Shown here in pieces: positions 7,796 to 16,314 of a stretch of DNA of 64,000 nt. This DNA is from Rhizobium ruizarguesonis (GTDB taxonomy: Bacteria; Pseudomonadota; Alphaproteobacteria; Rhizobiales; Rhizobiaceae): assembly GCF_012349115.1 (NCBI RefSeq), contig NZ_PQIG01000065.1:58402-122401 (forward strand), given 5' to 3'. Each line of letters starts with the position of its first letter. Position 1 is the first letter of the stretch. The translations under genes and the position numbers were made by a program. The notes below the pieces were generated by a model. That model had not been told where the DNA came from. It worked only from the letters and a program-made list of their open reading frames with translations, and ran no database searches.

Positions 7796-8138
7796 TGGGA
7801 TCTCGTGGATTGGCTTCAGAAGGGAACTGGAGGATGACGCAAAATGGTTGAGAGAAATCTTACCACTATCGCCGGTTCTCGGTTAGGTCCTTGAAAGACA
7901 GGCCAGCCGATATCACTTTATGTTCAATTCGAAAGTTGCACCGAGAGGTCATTGCCAAGGCGCCAAAGGAACTGAGGTCGCCGGTGACGATGATGCCGTC
8001 AGGTTGCTCAATGGCGCCACACGGCGGGAACGGAGTTCCCTATCATTTAAGTTCAAGGCAAACTGGGACGGAAAGCGCTGATTCCGTCTGTGCATGCTTC
8101 TTGACGCAACTCGCAGCTCCCATTCAACGAGGTGACTA
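7796..8138. other. 343-base gap with no supported gene
   Basis: Only a short forward frame at 7891-8142 exists (83 codons, Cys- and Pro-containing, no recognisable domain and no good ribosome site), which I do not accept as a gene. No palindrome or terminator of note was found. It marks the junction between the GH94 gene and a less conserved stretch that follows. Confidence 0.5.
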
Positions 8139-8807
8139 TTGACGCAGTTCTTCGAAACCACTCAAGGGATCATGGCAATGGGAGCGTTCATCGCCGCTGG
8201 CGGTTTAGCCGCTGGCTCCTTGCTTCCCATCGTCATTCGACTTGCGAAGTCTGGGATCAACCGGCGCCCGAAAGCCGAGGTTAGAAACCTAGCGATGCTG
8301 ACGGTGCTGGCCCTAGACGATTTTGTCGGAGCCAGCTATGCGGCCGTTCACGACATGCCCGAATTCAATCCTATGGATGAAGGCGAATTCGCGTTTCACG
8401 TTCGCGATCCAACCCTTGCACTTCCGCAGGACGCAAACTGGGGGCTTTTTAATACCGAGCTTTCAGAAGAAATTTTGTGGTTGTCGAACCGAGTGAAGAC
8501 CCTTTCTTATGCGTTGGATAGTCTCGACCTTTCCAGGCCCGGATACGATGGCTTCTTCGAGCGACGCCAAGAAGGTTATGCTGGTCTGGCGGCTGAAGCG
8601 ATGGACATTATTGAGCGTATGCTCGAAGAGTTTGACCTCACCCTGCCTGCCAAGCCAGATTATTATCGCCAGCGGGAAGGTCTCGTTTCAGCTATCCAAA
8701 AGGCTGGAGAAAACAACCCGCGGCGCCCAAAGGCGCGCACTCTCGCGCACCCGAGTGGGTCAAATGTGCTGCAACTGTTCCCAAAGGCGAACGACGACGC
8801 CGAGTAA
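8139..8807 (+). CDS. Hypothetical protein with N-terminal membrane helix
   Basis: 222 residues from a TTG start with a good ribosome site (GAGGTGA, 5-7 bases upstream). One hydrophobic segment at about residues 12-35 (AMGAFIAAGGLAAGSLLPIVI) suggests a membrane anchor; the rest is soluble, acidic and helical, with a central region rich in Glu and Leu (EEILWLSNRVKTLSYALDSL) that could be coiled coil. No family recognised. Base composition is lower in G+C than the flanking genes, and the neighbouring region holds a transporter remnant, so recent acquisition or decay of this stretch is possible. Confidence 0.55.
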   Translation: MTQFFETTQGIMAMGAFIAAGGLAAGSLLPIVIRLAKSGINRRPKAEVRNLAMLTVLALDDFVGASYAAVHDMPEFNPMDEGEFAFHVRDPTLALPQDANWGLFNTELSEEILWLSNRVKTLSYALDSLDLSRPGYDGFFERRQEGYAGLAAEAMDIIERMLEEFDLTLPAKPDYYRQREGLVSAIQKAGENNPRRPKARTLAHPSGSNVLQLFPKANDDAE

Positions 8808-9017
8808 AATCAAGCGAAATCGTCGAACCCGATCAAAGGCATCGCGTCCTCACGCATGGCCTCTTCTCCACTGGATGGCTCGTTTCATTGCGGCCTAGTC
8901 CGCAGCCTTCAAGATGCCATCCTCTACGGACTATTTTCGGCTGGATGGTCCGCTATTGCATAGCTGCATTGCACAAAAAATGTTTTCCAACTGGTCAAAA
9001 AAGGAGCATAGTGATCA

Positions 9018-9132
9018 CAGCTGATGCAACACGACGGCTTTCCTCCCAGTTCCGTCGTTTCAGCTGTTCCCCTCTGGAGGTTTATACCTTCACAATTAAT
9101 GGGCCACGGTTCTCCGTCGGCCCTCTTTTTTT
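9018..9132 (+). ncRNA. Candidate AbcR (alpha-r15)-like trans-acting sRNA
   Basis: A transcript of about 115 bases can be drawn: hairpin ACGACGG (9031-9037) with CCGTCGT (9052-9058) whose 14-base loop holds TTTCCTCCCAG, then a mostly single-stranded stretch with TTCCCCTCTGG, then a strong terminator. A CTCCCA motif in the first loop, a second pyrimidine motif and a length near 115-120 are the hallmarks of AbcR1/AbcR2, which silence ABC-transporter mRNAs in rhizobia and Agrobacterium. CATAGT at 9008-9013 may be the -10. Structure is read directly; the family assignment is from memory. Confidence 0.5.
9101..9132 (+). terminator. Rho-independent terminator of the candidate sRNA
   Basis: Stem GGGCC-ACGG with CCGT-C-GGCCC (one bulged base) and loop TTCT, followed by TCTTTTTTT. 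No protein-coding gene ends just before it, which is the main reason to suspect an RNA gene upstream. Confidence 0.8.
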
Positions 9133-9343
9133 GTCTGCGAAAATCACGCGTTGCCGCCGGGTTTGATTGACCGGCTCCAATTCCCCGGGGAGCGCCCCTT
9201 TTGTTGCTCAAAGCGCCAAAACCAACGAGTCGGCAGGCGATTTGAAGTGGCGCTGCCAATGGTCGTTTATGCATGAGCGAAATTTACTGGCATTGCAGGA
9301 ACGGTCGCGATTGCCGCATAAAGCAGTCCAAAACCTCTCAAAC

Positions 9344-9508
9344 ACTTTCCTCCCAACCTTAGCAGCGGCCTCTTCGCCATCGTTGATCGGTCTTTTTGTG
9401 ACTAAAGATTTCGGCCTGGTCATCGGGATTTTCGCTGCTTTGCTGCTGTTGGCAGGTGCTGCAGCCTATTTCATCGATGCCGAGACGCGCAGTGCTAAGC
9501 TGGCCTAG
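9344..9508 (+). pseudogene. 3' remnant of an MFS transporter
   Basis: The last 54 codons of a frame ending at 9508 read like the final two transmembrane segments of an MFS permease: SLIGLFVTKDFGLVIGIF, ALLLLAGAAAYFI and then the cytoplasmic DAETRSAKLA end, in which ETR is a familiar C-terminal MFS signature. Upstream of about 9344 the same frame shows no transporter-like segments, and the rest of the gene is missing. Probably a 5'-truncated relic. A short expressed protein starting at TTG 9167 cannot be excluded but has no ribosome site. Confidence 0.5.
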
Positions 9509-9691
9509 AAGCCGTTTGGCCGATGCGTTGGGCTTCCATCTCAGGATCGCGGGGTAGGGTTCTGGCCACCTTGTCGCAGAATAAATTTTTGGGGCGAAGA
9601 CTGACAACTGGTGGCGCTATTGCCGTCTCGGCTCCAGGTTTTTCAACAACTTAGTTGATTCTCTTTAGAGCGGTTTCGTCAACCCTGGTTT

Positions 9692-11233
9692 TCACGTTGA
9701 CGTTGGCCGCCTGGCAAAGGGCACTGAGAGCAGGGCGCAGCCGGTCAGGACGGCGACGATCATCCAGGCTTCGTTGATCGCCTGGACACTTGCCGCTGTC
9801 TGGACCAGCGGATCGAGTAGCGCCATGGTATCCGCATCGAAGCTGCCACTATGCCCCGATATGGTCTGAAGAGGTGCGCCGACGAATGTCCCAGCCTCGA
9901 TGTCGCCGGTTTGAAGACGGGTCCAGAGGGCTTGTCCGAGCGGTTCCGAGCGCGTGTAGATGATGGTGTCGATCAGCGCGATGCCGATGGCCCCGCCGAG
10001 ATTGCGCATCAGGTTGAAAAGACCGCTCGCATCGGGAATGCGATCTGCCGGAAGTGTGCCGAGCGCCAACCGCGTCGGCGGCAGCAGGCAGAACATGATG
10101 GCGACGCCGCGCACGACCTGCGGCCAGAACATCGCGTCATAGTCCGTGCGAGGATCCTGAAACGCGCTCATCCCGACACCGATCGCAAATAGCGCGAAAC
10201 CGGCAGCCGACAGCAGCCGCGCATCCATACGCTTCTCCAGCGCGACCGCAATCGGCGCCGTGACCAGTTGCGCGATGCCGGTGACCAGCATCGTCATGCC
10301 GATTTGGAGAGCGTCGTGTCCCCTGATGAAAGCGAGAAAGACCGGCATGAGATAGACCGAGCCGAAGAGGCCGATGCCGAGCACGAAGCTCAGAACCGAG
10401 CCGACGAGAAAGTTCCGATCGCCGAAATTGCCAAGATCGACGATCGGCCGGTTTCTGCGCAGCGTTCGCCAGACGAAGACGCCTCCCGATGCAAGGCAGG
10501 CCGTTAGCAGGCTGAGGACATAGGCCGAGATCCAGCCGCTCGTCGGCGCCTCTTTCAGGCTGAGTTCCAGGCTCGTCAGCGCGGTCGCCATCAGCAGAAG
10601 CGACAGGCCGTCGAGATGCCTGAGTTCGGACAGATCGGTCGCTTGCCGCGGCAGGAAGCGTGCCGCCAGGATTGCCGAGACGATACCGGGGATGATGTTG
10701 ATCAGGAACAGCCAGTGCCAGGAATAGGTCTCAGTCAGCCATCCGCCGACGATCGGTCCGACGGTCGGTGCCAGCACCGCAAGAACGCCGGCAATCGTCG
10801 TTGCAAGCGCCTGCCGCTCGTTCGGGAACAGGATGAACACGGCTGAAAAAACCGATGGGATCAGCGTTCCTCCGGAAAAACCCTGCAGCACCCGCCAAGC
10901 CACCAACTCACCGAAGCTGCCGCTCGCCGCACAGCCGGCGGAGGCTGCGACGAACAGGCTGATGGCGGTAACGAACAGCCACCGCATCGTCAGCAACCGG
11001 GTCAAGAAGCCGGTGAGTGGGATCGCGACCACTTCGGCGATGAGATAGGCCGTCTGTATCCAGCTCATCTGATCCGGATCGATGCCGAGCGCGGACTGGA
11101 TAGTCGGCAGCGATGTCGCCACCACCTGGACGTCGAGGATCGCCATGAACATGCCGACACACATCGCCATGAAGCCGAGCCAGACGATGGCGGGCGTTTC
11201 GTCAGGACGGGCAGATTCAAGTCGTTCCGACAT
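9692..11233 (-). CDS. DHA2 family (EmrB/QacA) multidrug MFS exporter
   Basis: 513 residues from the chosen ATG, the normal size for the 14-helix DHA2 subfamily of proton-driven drug exporters in the inner membrane. Signatures: MFMAILDVQVVATSLPTIQ in helix 1 (motif D1), QTAYLIAEVVAIPLTGFL in helix 2, RVLQGFSGGTLIPSVFS in helices 3-4, and LAPTVGPIVGGWL in helix 5 (motif C of exporters). A longer frame reaches 11317, but the segment before MSERLESARP does not look like transporter sequence. No membrane-fusion partner (EmrA) or TetR regulator is adjacent, so it may work alone or be regulated from elsewhere. Confidence 0.88.
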   Translation of the reverse strand: MSERLESARPDETPAIVWLGFMAMCVGMFMAILDVQVVATSLPTIQSALGIDPDQMSWIQTAYLIAEVVAIPLTGFLTRLLTMRWLFVTAISLFVAASAGCAASGSFGELVAWRVLQGFSGGTLIPSVFSAVFILFPNERQALATTIAGVLAVLAPTVGPIVGGWLTETYSWHWLFLINIIPGIVSAILAARFLPRQATDLSELRHLDGLSLLLMATALTSLELSLKEAPTSGWISAYVLSLLTACLASGGVFVWRTLRRNRPIVDLGNFGDRNFLVGSVLSFVLGIGLFGSVYLMPVFLAFIRGHDALQIGMTMLVTGIAQLVTAPIAVALEKRMDARLLSAAGFALFAIGVGMSAFQDPRTDYDAMFWPQVVRGVAIMFCLLPPTRLALGTLPADRIPDASGLFNLMRNLGGAIGIALIDTIIYTRSEPLGQALWTRLQTGDIEAGTFVGAPLQTISGHSGSFDADTMALLDPLVQTAASVQAINEAWMIVAVLTGCALLSVPFARRPTST

Positions 11234-11422
11234 GCGATGATCCCGCGCGCTGCGTTCTCCGCCTCGGGTGCGAAGACTAAGGCCGATCGTGGTTGCGATC
11301 GAGACGACGGACAGCATTGCTCAGAAGTGAACCGCGATTTCGCCGATCGCGACACCATAGTTCGGATGAGGACGGAAGCGATAGGGACCCGCCGGCACAA
11401 ATTTGCAGGAGTGAGTTGAACG

Positions 11423-11457
11423 CGATCGAGCCTGACCGGGAAGGCCAGGCTCGATCG
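11423..11457. terminator. Strong hairpin downstream of flagellin gene
   Basis: Perfect 12-pair stem CGATCGAGCCTG/CAGGCTCGATCG with an 11-base loop, 44 bases past the flagellin stop on the minus strand. No run of T follows on either strand, so it could end or stabilise the abundant flagellin mRNA rather than be a classical terminator. Confidence 0.5.
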
Positions 11458-11500
11458 TGTGATCAACGGATTTGGTCCGAGCGTCCTATCTGTCCTGCGC

Positions 11501-12409
11501 TTAGCTGCGGAAGAGCGACAGGATATTCTGGGACGACGAATTGGCGATCGATAGCGACTGGATCGCAAGCTGCTGTTGTGTTTGCAAGGCGGAGAGTTTG
11601 CTCGACTCCTCCTCCATGTCGGCATCGACCAGCCGGCCCACACCCGAGTCGATCGAATCGGATAGCGCACCGACGAAGTCTTCCTGCAGATCGATGCGCG
11701 TCGAGATTGAACCGAGTTGCGCACCGGCGGAGGTCATTGCCGACAGTGCGGATTCGATGGTCGACAGCGCCGACTGGATCTGACCGGTGGTGAAGTCGGT
11801 GATGTCAAGCGAATAGACGGAATCGCCATTTGCATCCACCGTTCCGAGGATGCCGGACGCGGTATCGATCGTCCCGCTGCTCATGCCGAACAACACATTG
11901 CCCGTGGAGCTGGTATCCAGAGCGTATTCCGTCATTTTAACGGAAACGGCGCCCGAGCCGTCGCGAACGAAGGACGATACGACACTTTTCGTGCCATCCG
12001 CGCCGGCGACCCAGTTTTCACCCGAGAACGACGCCGACTGGGCAATGCTCAGCAGCTGTTCCTGAAGCTGACTGATTTCTTCCTGGACCTTGGACTTGTC
12101 GACACCGTCTTCGGTCGCTGCGACGAGCTTGGATTTGATCTCGTCGACGACGTCGATCGCATTGTCCATGGCCGTATAGGCAGTATCGACCTTTGCTGCG
12201 CCGAGGCCAAGGGCGTCGGACACGGCCGAGAGCGCCTTGTTGTCGGACCGCATCGTGGTTGCGATCGACCAGTAAGCGGCGTTATCGGATGCTGTATCGA
12301 CCCGATAACCGGTAGAAACACTATTCTGTGTCGTTTCGAGATTGGAGTTGATGCTGCGCAGCGTCTGAAGGGCAGACATCGCTGAATTGTTCGTATTGAT
12401 GCTCGTCAT
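11501..12409 (-). CDS. Flagellin
   Basis: 302 residues, similar to the short flagellins of rhizobia. The conserved N-terminal D0/D1 helices (MTSINTNNSAMSALQTLRS, STGYRVDTASDNAAYWSIA) and C-terminal D1/D0 helices (LVDADMEEESSKLSALQTQQ, IANSSSQNILSLFRS) that polymerise into the filament core are both intact, with a short variable centre. Exported through the flagellar type III apparatus, so no signal peptide. No other flagellar gene is next to it, so this is an orphan copy away from the main cluster and may be a minor or condition-specific filament subunit. Confidence 0.93.
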   Translation of the reverse strand: MTSINTNNSAMSALQTLRSINSNLETTQNSVSTGYRVDTASDNAAYWSIATTMRSDNKALSAVSDALGLGAAKVDTAYTAMDNAIDVVDEIKSKLVAATEDGVDKSKVQEEISQLQEQLLSIAQSASFSGENWVAGADGTKSVVSSFVRDGSGAVSVKMTEYALDTSSTGNVLFGMSSGTIDTASGILGTVDANGDSVYSLDITDFTTGQIQSALSTIESALSAMTSAGAQLGSISTRIDLQEDFVGALSDSIDSGVGRLVDADMEEESSKLSALQTQQQLAIQSLSIANSSSQNILSLFRS

Positions 12410-12528
12410 GGGAAATTCGACCCGCTCTTAGAAGTTGGATGTGTTGCATCCCGGGTGACATCCCGGCCGTGGCGAGCAGCCTCATGCTTATCGACCAATG
12501 TTCGAGCAGGTCGATTCGCCATCGTTGA

Positions 12529-12562
12529 AATAATTATGGTACTTAAAGGTACATTAATTATT
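12529..12562. promoter_or_regulatory. AT-rich inverted repeat upstream of flagellin
   Basis: Arms AATAATTATGGTAC and GTACATTAATTATT (12 of 14 positions pair) around TTAAAG. It lies 120 bases upstream of the flagellin start and 160 before the binding-protein gene on the other strand. It has the form of a dimeric regulator site; which regulator is unknown. Confidence 0.4.
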
Positions 12563-12672
12563 AACGCCGGAATTATCCTTACAAAACAACACAGGTAGCC
12601 GGCCCGGAGGCCGTTGCAAAAAGTTTGAGATCGCCAATTGACGTGTCGGCAGGAAACTGACTATCAATATTA

Positions 12673-12685
12673 AATCAATTTGATT
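12673..12685. promoter_or_regulatory. Perfect 13-base palindrome before the oligosaccharide ABC operon
   Basis: AATCAATTTGATT is a perfect dyad about 35 bases before the start codon of the solute-binding protein at 12720, in an AT-rich stretch suited to a promoter. Plausible operator for the operon; no regulator gene is adjacent. Confidence 0.4.
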
Positions 12686-12719
12686 GACTTCAAAAATAAG
12701 CAACAAGGGGAACGATGGA

Positions 12720-14411
12720 ATGAGATTGAGCAAGAGTGCAATCCGCAACAATTCCATGCGCGCTGGCTTGGCGGCGGCAACCGCTCTGACGGCGCTCGTC
12801 GTTTTTGGGACGGGTGGTGCAGCCGCAGAGTCGGTGCTGACGATGCATATCGAGGAGCAGAGCAGCTGGGTTCAGAACTTCAATCCGTTCGACCTTGCCG
12901 GCCGCCGGCAGAGCACGATGGATTTCATCTACGAGCCCCTGGTGATCTTCAATGCCGAGGATGGTGGCAAGCCGGTGTTTCGCCTGGCGACCAGCTATAA
13001 ATTCTCCGATGACATGAAGTCGATCACCTACGAGCTTCGCCCCGGCGTCAAATGGTCCGACGGGCAGCCGCTGACCTCGGCCGACATGAAATACACAATC
13101 GATCTGATGCTGAAGAACGCCGCGCTCGACACGGTCGGCGTCGGCGAGACCGTTGCCTCCGTCGAGGCGCCGTCGGCGACCGAGGTCAAGATCAATCTGA
13201 AGGCCATGAACTCCGATTTCCCGGAATCGCTTGCCGACCTCGCCGTCGTTCCCGAGCATATCTGGAAGGACGTTTCCGATCCGGTCGCCTTCAAGAACGA
13301 GAAGCCGGTCGGTTCCGGGCCGATGACAGAGCTGCGCCGGTTCACGCCGCAGGTCTACGAGCAATGCCGCAACCCGAACTACTGGGATGCCGCCTCACTG
13401 CATGTCGATTGCCTCAGGCTGCCGCAGATCTCCGGCAACGACCAGATGCTTGCCATCCTGCCGGAGGGCAATATGGACTGGATCGGATCCTTCATTCCGC
13501 AAATCGACAAGACCTTCGTCGCGCTCGATCCGGATCACAACGGCTACTGGCAGCCGCCGGCCGAGACCGTCGCCTTCCAGATGAACTTCAAGAGCGGCAA
13601 TGAAGGCAACCTCGAGGCCTACAAGGACCTGAACTTCCGCCATGCCTTCAGCCTTGCCATGGACCGCACGTCGATGGTCGATATTGCGGGCTTCGGCTAT
13701 CCCGTCGTCAATGAGCATGCGTCCGGCCTGCCGCCGCGTTTTGAGAGCTGGCGCAACAAGGATGCCGAGGGCGACAAGGATGCCTTCATGGGCTTCGATA
13801 CCGAGAAGGCCAACAAGATTCTCGATGATGCCGGCTACAAGAAGGGTGCCGACGGCTTCCGCGCGACGCCGAGCGGCAAGCCGATCGCCTTCCCGATCAT
13901 CGTTCCGAATGGCTGGACGGACTGGATCGACGCCGTTCAGATCGCCGTCGAAGGACTGCGTGCCGCCGGCATCAACGCATCCGTCACCACGCCCGAATAT
14001 GAGCAGTGGCGCAAGCAGATCCTCGACGGCAGCTTCGAGGTCGTCATGAACTCCCGCGCCGATGCCGCAACGCCGTTCCGCGGCTATTACCAGAACCTTT
14101 CGACCGCCTATGGCGGGCGCATCACCGGCGCGCCCTCGCGTTATTCGAACCCGAAGCTGGACGCCCTTTTCGATCAGTATCTGAAGGCGACGTCGGAGGA
14201 CGATCACAAGAAAATCTTCAACGACATCCAGCTGCTGGTCGCCGACGACTTCCCCGTTGTGCCTGTCTTCAACGGGCCGACCTGGTATCAGTTCTCGAGC
14301 AAGCGCTTCACCGGCTGGGTCACCGACAAGGATCCCGTCATGAATCCGGAGGATCATGACAATAACCGCATGCGCCTGATGCATCTGCTGCGCCTCACCC
14401 CGGTCCAATAA
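12720..14411 (+). CDS. ABC transporter solute-binding protein, family 5
   Basis: 563 residues from the ATG preceded by AAGGGGAACG. A Sec signal peptide is clear: basic start, hydrophobic AAATALTALVVFGTGGAAA and likely cleavage after AAA before ESVLTM. The mature part has the SBP_bac_5 fold used for peptides and oligosaccharides (RRQSTMDFIYEPLV, YKFSDDMKSITYELRPGVKWSDG, GSGPM). It is the first gene of an operon ending in a GH20 hexosaminidase, so the ligand is probably an N-acetylglucosamine oligosaccharide rather than a peptide. Family-5 proteins for chito- and cello-oligosaccharides are known; the specific ligand is inferred from context. Confidence 0.85.
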   Translation: MRLSKSAIRNNSMRAGLAAATALTALVVFGTGGAAAESVLTMHIEEQSSWVQNFNPFDLAGRRQSTMDFIYEPLVIFNAEDGGKPVFRLATSYKFSDDMKSITYELRPGVKWSDGQPLTSADMKYTIDLMLKNAALDTVGVGETVASVEAPSATEVKINLKAMNSDFPESLADLAVVPEHIWKDVSDPVAFKNEKPVGSGPMTELRRFTPQVYEQCRNPNYWDAASLHVDCLRLPQISGNDQMLAILPEGNMDWIGSFIPQIDKTFVALDPDHNGYWQPPAETVAFQMNFKSGNEGNLEAYKDLNFRHAFSLAMDRTSMVDIAGFGYPVVNEHASGLPPRFESWRNKDAEGDKDAFMGFDTEKANKILDDAGYKKGADGFRATPSGKPIAFPIIVPNGWTDWIDAVQIAVEGLRAAGINASVTTPEYEQWRKQILDGSFEVVMNSRADAATPFRGYYQNLSTAYGGRITGAPSRYSNPKLDALFDQYLKATSEDDHKKIFNDIQLLVADDFPVVPVFNGPTWYQFSSKRFTGWVTDKDPVMNPEDHDNNRMRLMHLLRLTPVQ

Positions 14412-14431
14412 ACCTCGCGGGAGGTGCAGAC

Positions 14432-15412
14432 ATGCGTGTTTCGAGCCGGCGCCTCGGCGTCTATGCAGTCGCCTTGGCGTTTGCGATCGTCGTGAACTTC
14501 ATTCTTCCCCGGCTTATGCCGGGGAGCCCCGTCGATGCCATGGTTGCCCAACTCGGCCCGCGGGCAACCCCGGCCGCGATCGGGGCGATCAAAGCGCGCT
14601 TCGGCGCGGTCGACCAGCCGATGCTCTGGCAGTTCGTCGATTACGTGAAGGGGTTGGCGACCCTCGATCTCGGCGTCTCGGTCAAATATTATCCCCAGAC
14701 CGTCGCCCAGGTTCTCGGCCGTTCGACGCTCTGGACGGTCTTCCTTGTCACCACCGCGATCATCTTTTCGCTCTGCGTCGGCGTCGTGCTGGGCGCGATC
14801 TCGGCTTGGCGCCGCGGCGGACGCTTCGACACGATCGTCTCGCCGCTTTCCGTGATCATGATTTCGGTGCCGCCCGTTATCGTGGCGCTGACGACTTTGT
14901 TCGTCTTTGCGGTCTCGCTGCGCTGGTTTCCGGTCGGCTACGCCTATGATCCGAACCTCGATCCCGCCTTCAATTTCACCTTCGTTGGCAGCGTGTTCAT
15001 GCATGCCATCCTGCCGGTCCTGACGCTTTCGCCATTCCTGATCGGCGAATTCCAGACGACGATGCGCTCGTCGATGATCTCGGTGCTCGGCGAAGATTAC
15101 GTGACCATGGGCCGTGCCAAGGGGCTCAGCCACCTTCAGGTCATGTTCGGCTACGGCGCGCGCAATGCCATGCTTCCCGTTTTGACCAACCTGGCGCTGA
15201 TGCTCGGCGCCGTCTTCGGCGGTTCGATCGTCACCGAGATCGTCTTCAACTATCCCGGATTGGGGCTAACGCTTTATACCGCGAGCATCGCCCGCGATTA
15301 CCCCGTCATCCAGGGACAGTTGCTGCTGATGACGCTCGCAACGCTCGGCGCCAATTTCCTCGTCGACATCATCTACGGGCTCGTCGATCCGAGATTGCGG
15401 GAGGCGGTCTAA
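14432..15412 (+). CDS. ABC permease, DppB type
   Basis: 326 residues with the six-helix DppB/OppB layout: first helix followed by the PRLMPGSPVDAM periplasmic start, then a large loop and the EAA cytoplasmic loop (GEDYVTMGRAKGLSHLQVMFGYGARNA) that docks on the ATPase. A strong GGGAGGT ribosome site lies 6 bases before the ATG. Ends by overlapping the next permease start (TAATG). Part of the putative chito-oligosaccharide importer. Confidence 0.88.
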   Translation: MRVSSRRLGVYAVALAFAIVVNFILPRLMPGSPVDAMVAQLGPRATPAAIGAIKARFGAVDQPMLWQFVDYVKGLATLDLGVSVKYYPQTVAQVLGRSTLWTVFLVTTAIIFSLCVGVVLGAISAWRRGGRFDTIVSPLSVIMISVPPVIVALTTLFVFAVSLRWFPVGYAYDPNLDPAFNFTFVGSVFMHAILPVLTLSPFLIGEFQTTMRSSMISVLGEDYVTMGRAKGLSHLQVMFGYGARNAMLPVLTNLALMLGAVFGGSIVTEIVFNYPGLGLTLYTASIARDYPVIQGQLLLMTLATLGANFLVDIIYGLVDPRLREAV

Positions 15413-16314
15413 TGAACTTCGGGCTAAGGTCTGTCCTCAACCAGAAGAAGGCGCTGGCCGGCCTCGTCATCATTGCGGTCCTGTGGCTGATGGCGCTGTT
15501 TGCGCCGGTCGTTGCGCCCGGCGAGCCCGGCGCGCGTGTCGGTCGCTCGCATCAGCCACCGTCGATCGAACATGTCATGGGCACGACGAAGATGGGGCGG
15601 GATGTCTATCGCCAGTTCGTCTGGGGCGCTCGCAGCTCGCTCTCCGTCGGTTTTGCCACGGGCATTGCCATCACCGTTCTCGGCACGGCCATCGGCCTCA
15701 TCGCCGGTTATGTCGGAGGCAGAACCGATGCGGTGCTCGACCTTGCGACCAATGCCGTCCTGGTCATCCCGAACATGCCGCTTTTGATCCTGCTCGCCTC
15801 CTTCGCCGGCACCGTGGGGCCGATGACCATCATGACGATCATCGCGCTGACCTCCTGGCCCTGGGGCGCCCGCATGACGCGGTCGCAGACGATGGCGCTT
15901 CGCAATCGCGATTTCGTCACGGCCTCCCAGATGATCGGAGAGCCGGCCTGGCGTATCATCTTCGTGGAAATCCTGCCGAACCTGACGACGCTGATCGGCA
16001 TCAATCTCGTCGGCAGCATCATCTACGCCATCGTTGCCCAGACGACGCTTGAATATCTCGGCTTCGGCGATCCCCTGAAAGTCTCCTGGGGCACGATGCT
16101 CTACAATGCCCAGAATTCTTCGGCAATCATGGTCGGCGCATGGTGGGATATCGGCGTGCCGGCGCTCGGCATCGCGGTGACGGGGCTTGGCCTTGCGCTT
16201 TTGAATTTCACCTTCGACGAGATCGCCAACCCGCAGCTTCGCTCCGGCCCGGCGCTGACGCGCTGGTTCCGTCTCACCCGCGCCCGCAACCGGGAACTGG
16301 AGCTCGGCCGATGA
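15412..16314 (+). CDS. ABC permease, DppC type
   Basis: 300 residues, typical of DppC/OppC. After the first helix it carries the HVMGTTKMGRDVYRQFVWGARSS motif region of this family, then five further helices and the EAA loop (RNRDFVTASQMIGEPAWRIIFVEI). The stop overlaps the ATG of the following ATPase gene, indicating coupled translation. Forms the transmembrane heterodimer with the gene before it. Confidence 0.88.
   Translation: MNFGLRSVLNQKKALAGLVIIAVLWLMALFAPVVAPGEPGARVGRSHQPPSIEHVMGTTKMGRDVYRQFVWGARSSLSVGFATGIAITVLGTAIGLIAGYVGGRTDAVLDLATNAVLVIPNMPLLILLASFAGTVGPMTIMTIIALTSWPWGARMTRSQTMALRNRDFVTASQMIGEPAWRIIFVEILPNLTTLIGINLVGSIIYAIVAQTTLEYLGFGDPLKVSWGTMLYNAQNSSAIMVGAWWDIGVPALGIAVTGLGLALLNFTFDEIANPQLRSGPALTRWFRLTRARNRELELGR

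Noticed and set aside
6329..7837. 502-codon forward frame opposite the GH94 gene
   Set aside because: Arg/His/Asp/Gly-rich antisense shadow of a strongly supported gene with clear catalytic motifs.
7891..8142. 83-codon frame upstream of the orphan membrane protein
   Set aside because: No domain, weak start, runs into the ribosome site of the next gene.
11065..11724. 219-codon minus frame spanning the flagellin/exporter junction
   Set aside because: Joins parts of two real genes in the wrong frame; no family resemblance.
12400..12530. GGTCGATAA near 12500 (minus strand) as a sigma-28 -10 box for flagellin
   Set aside because: No TAAA -35 element at the required distance, and to my knowledge rhizobia do not rely on a FliA-type sigma factor.
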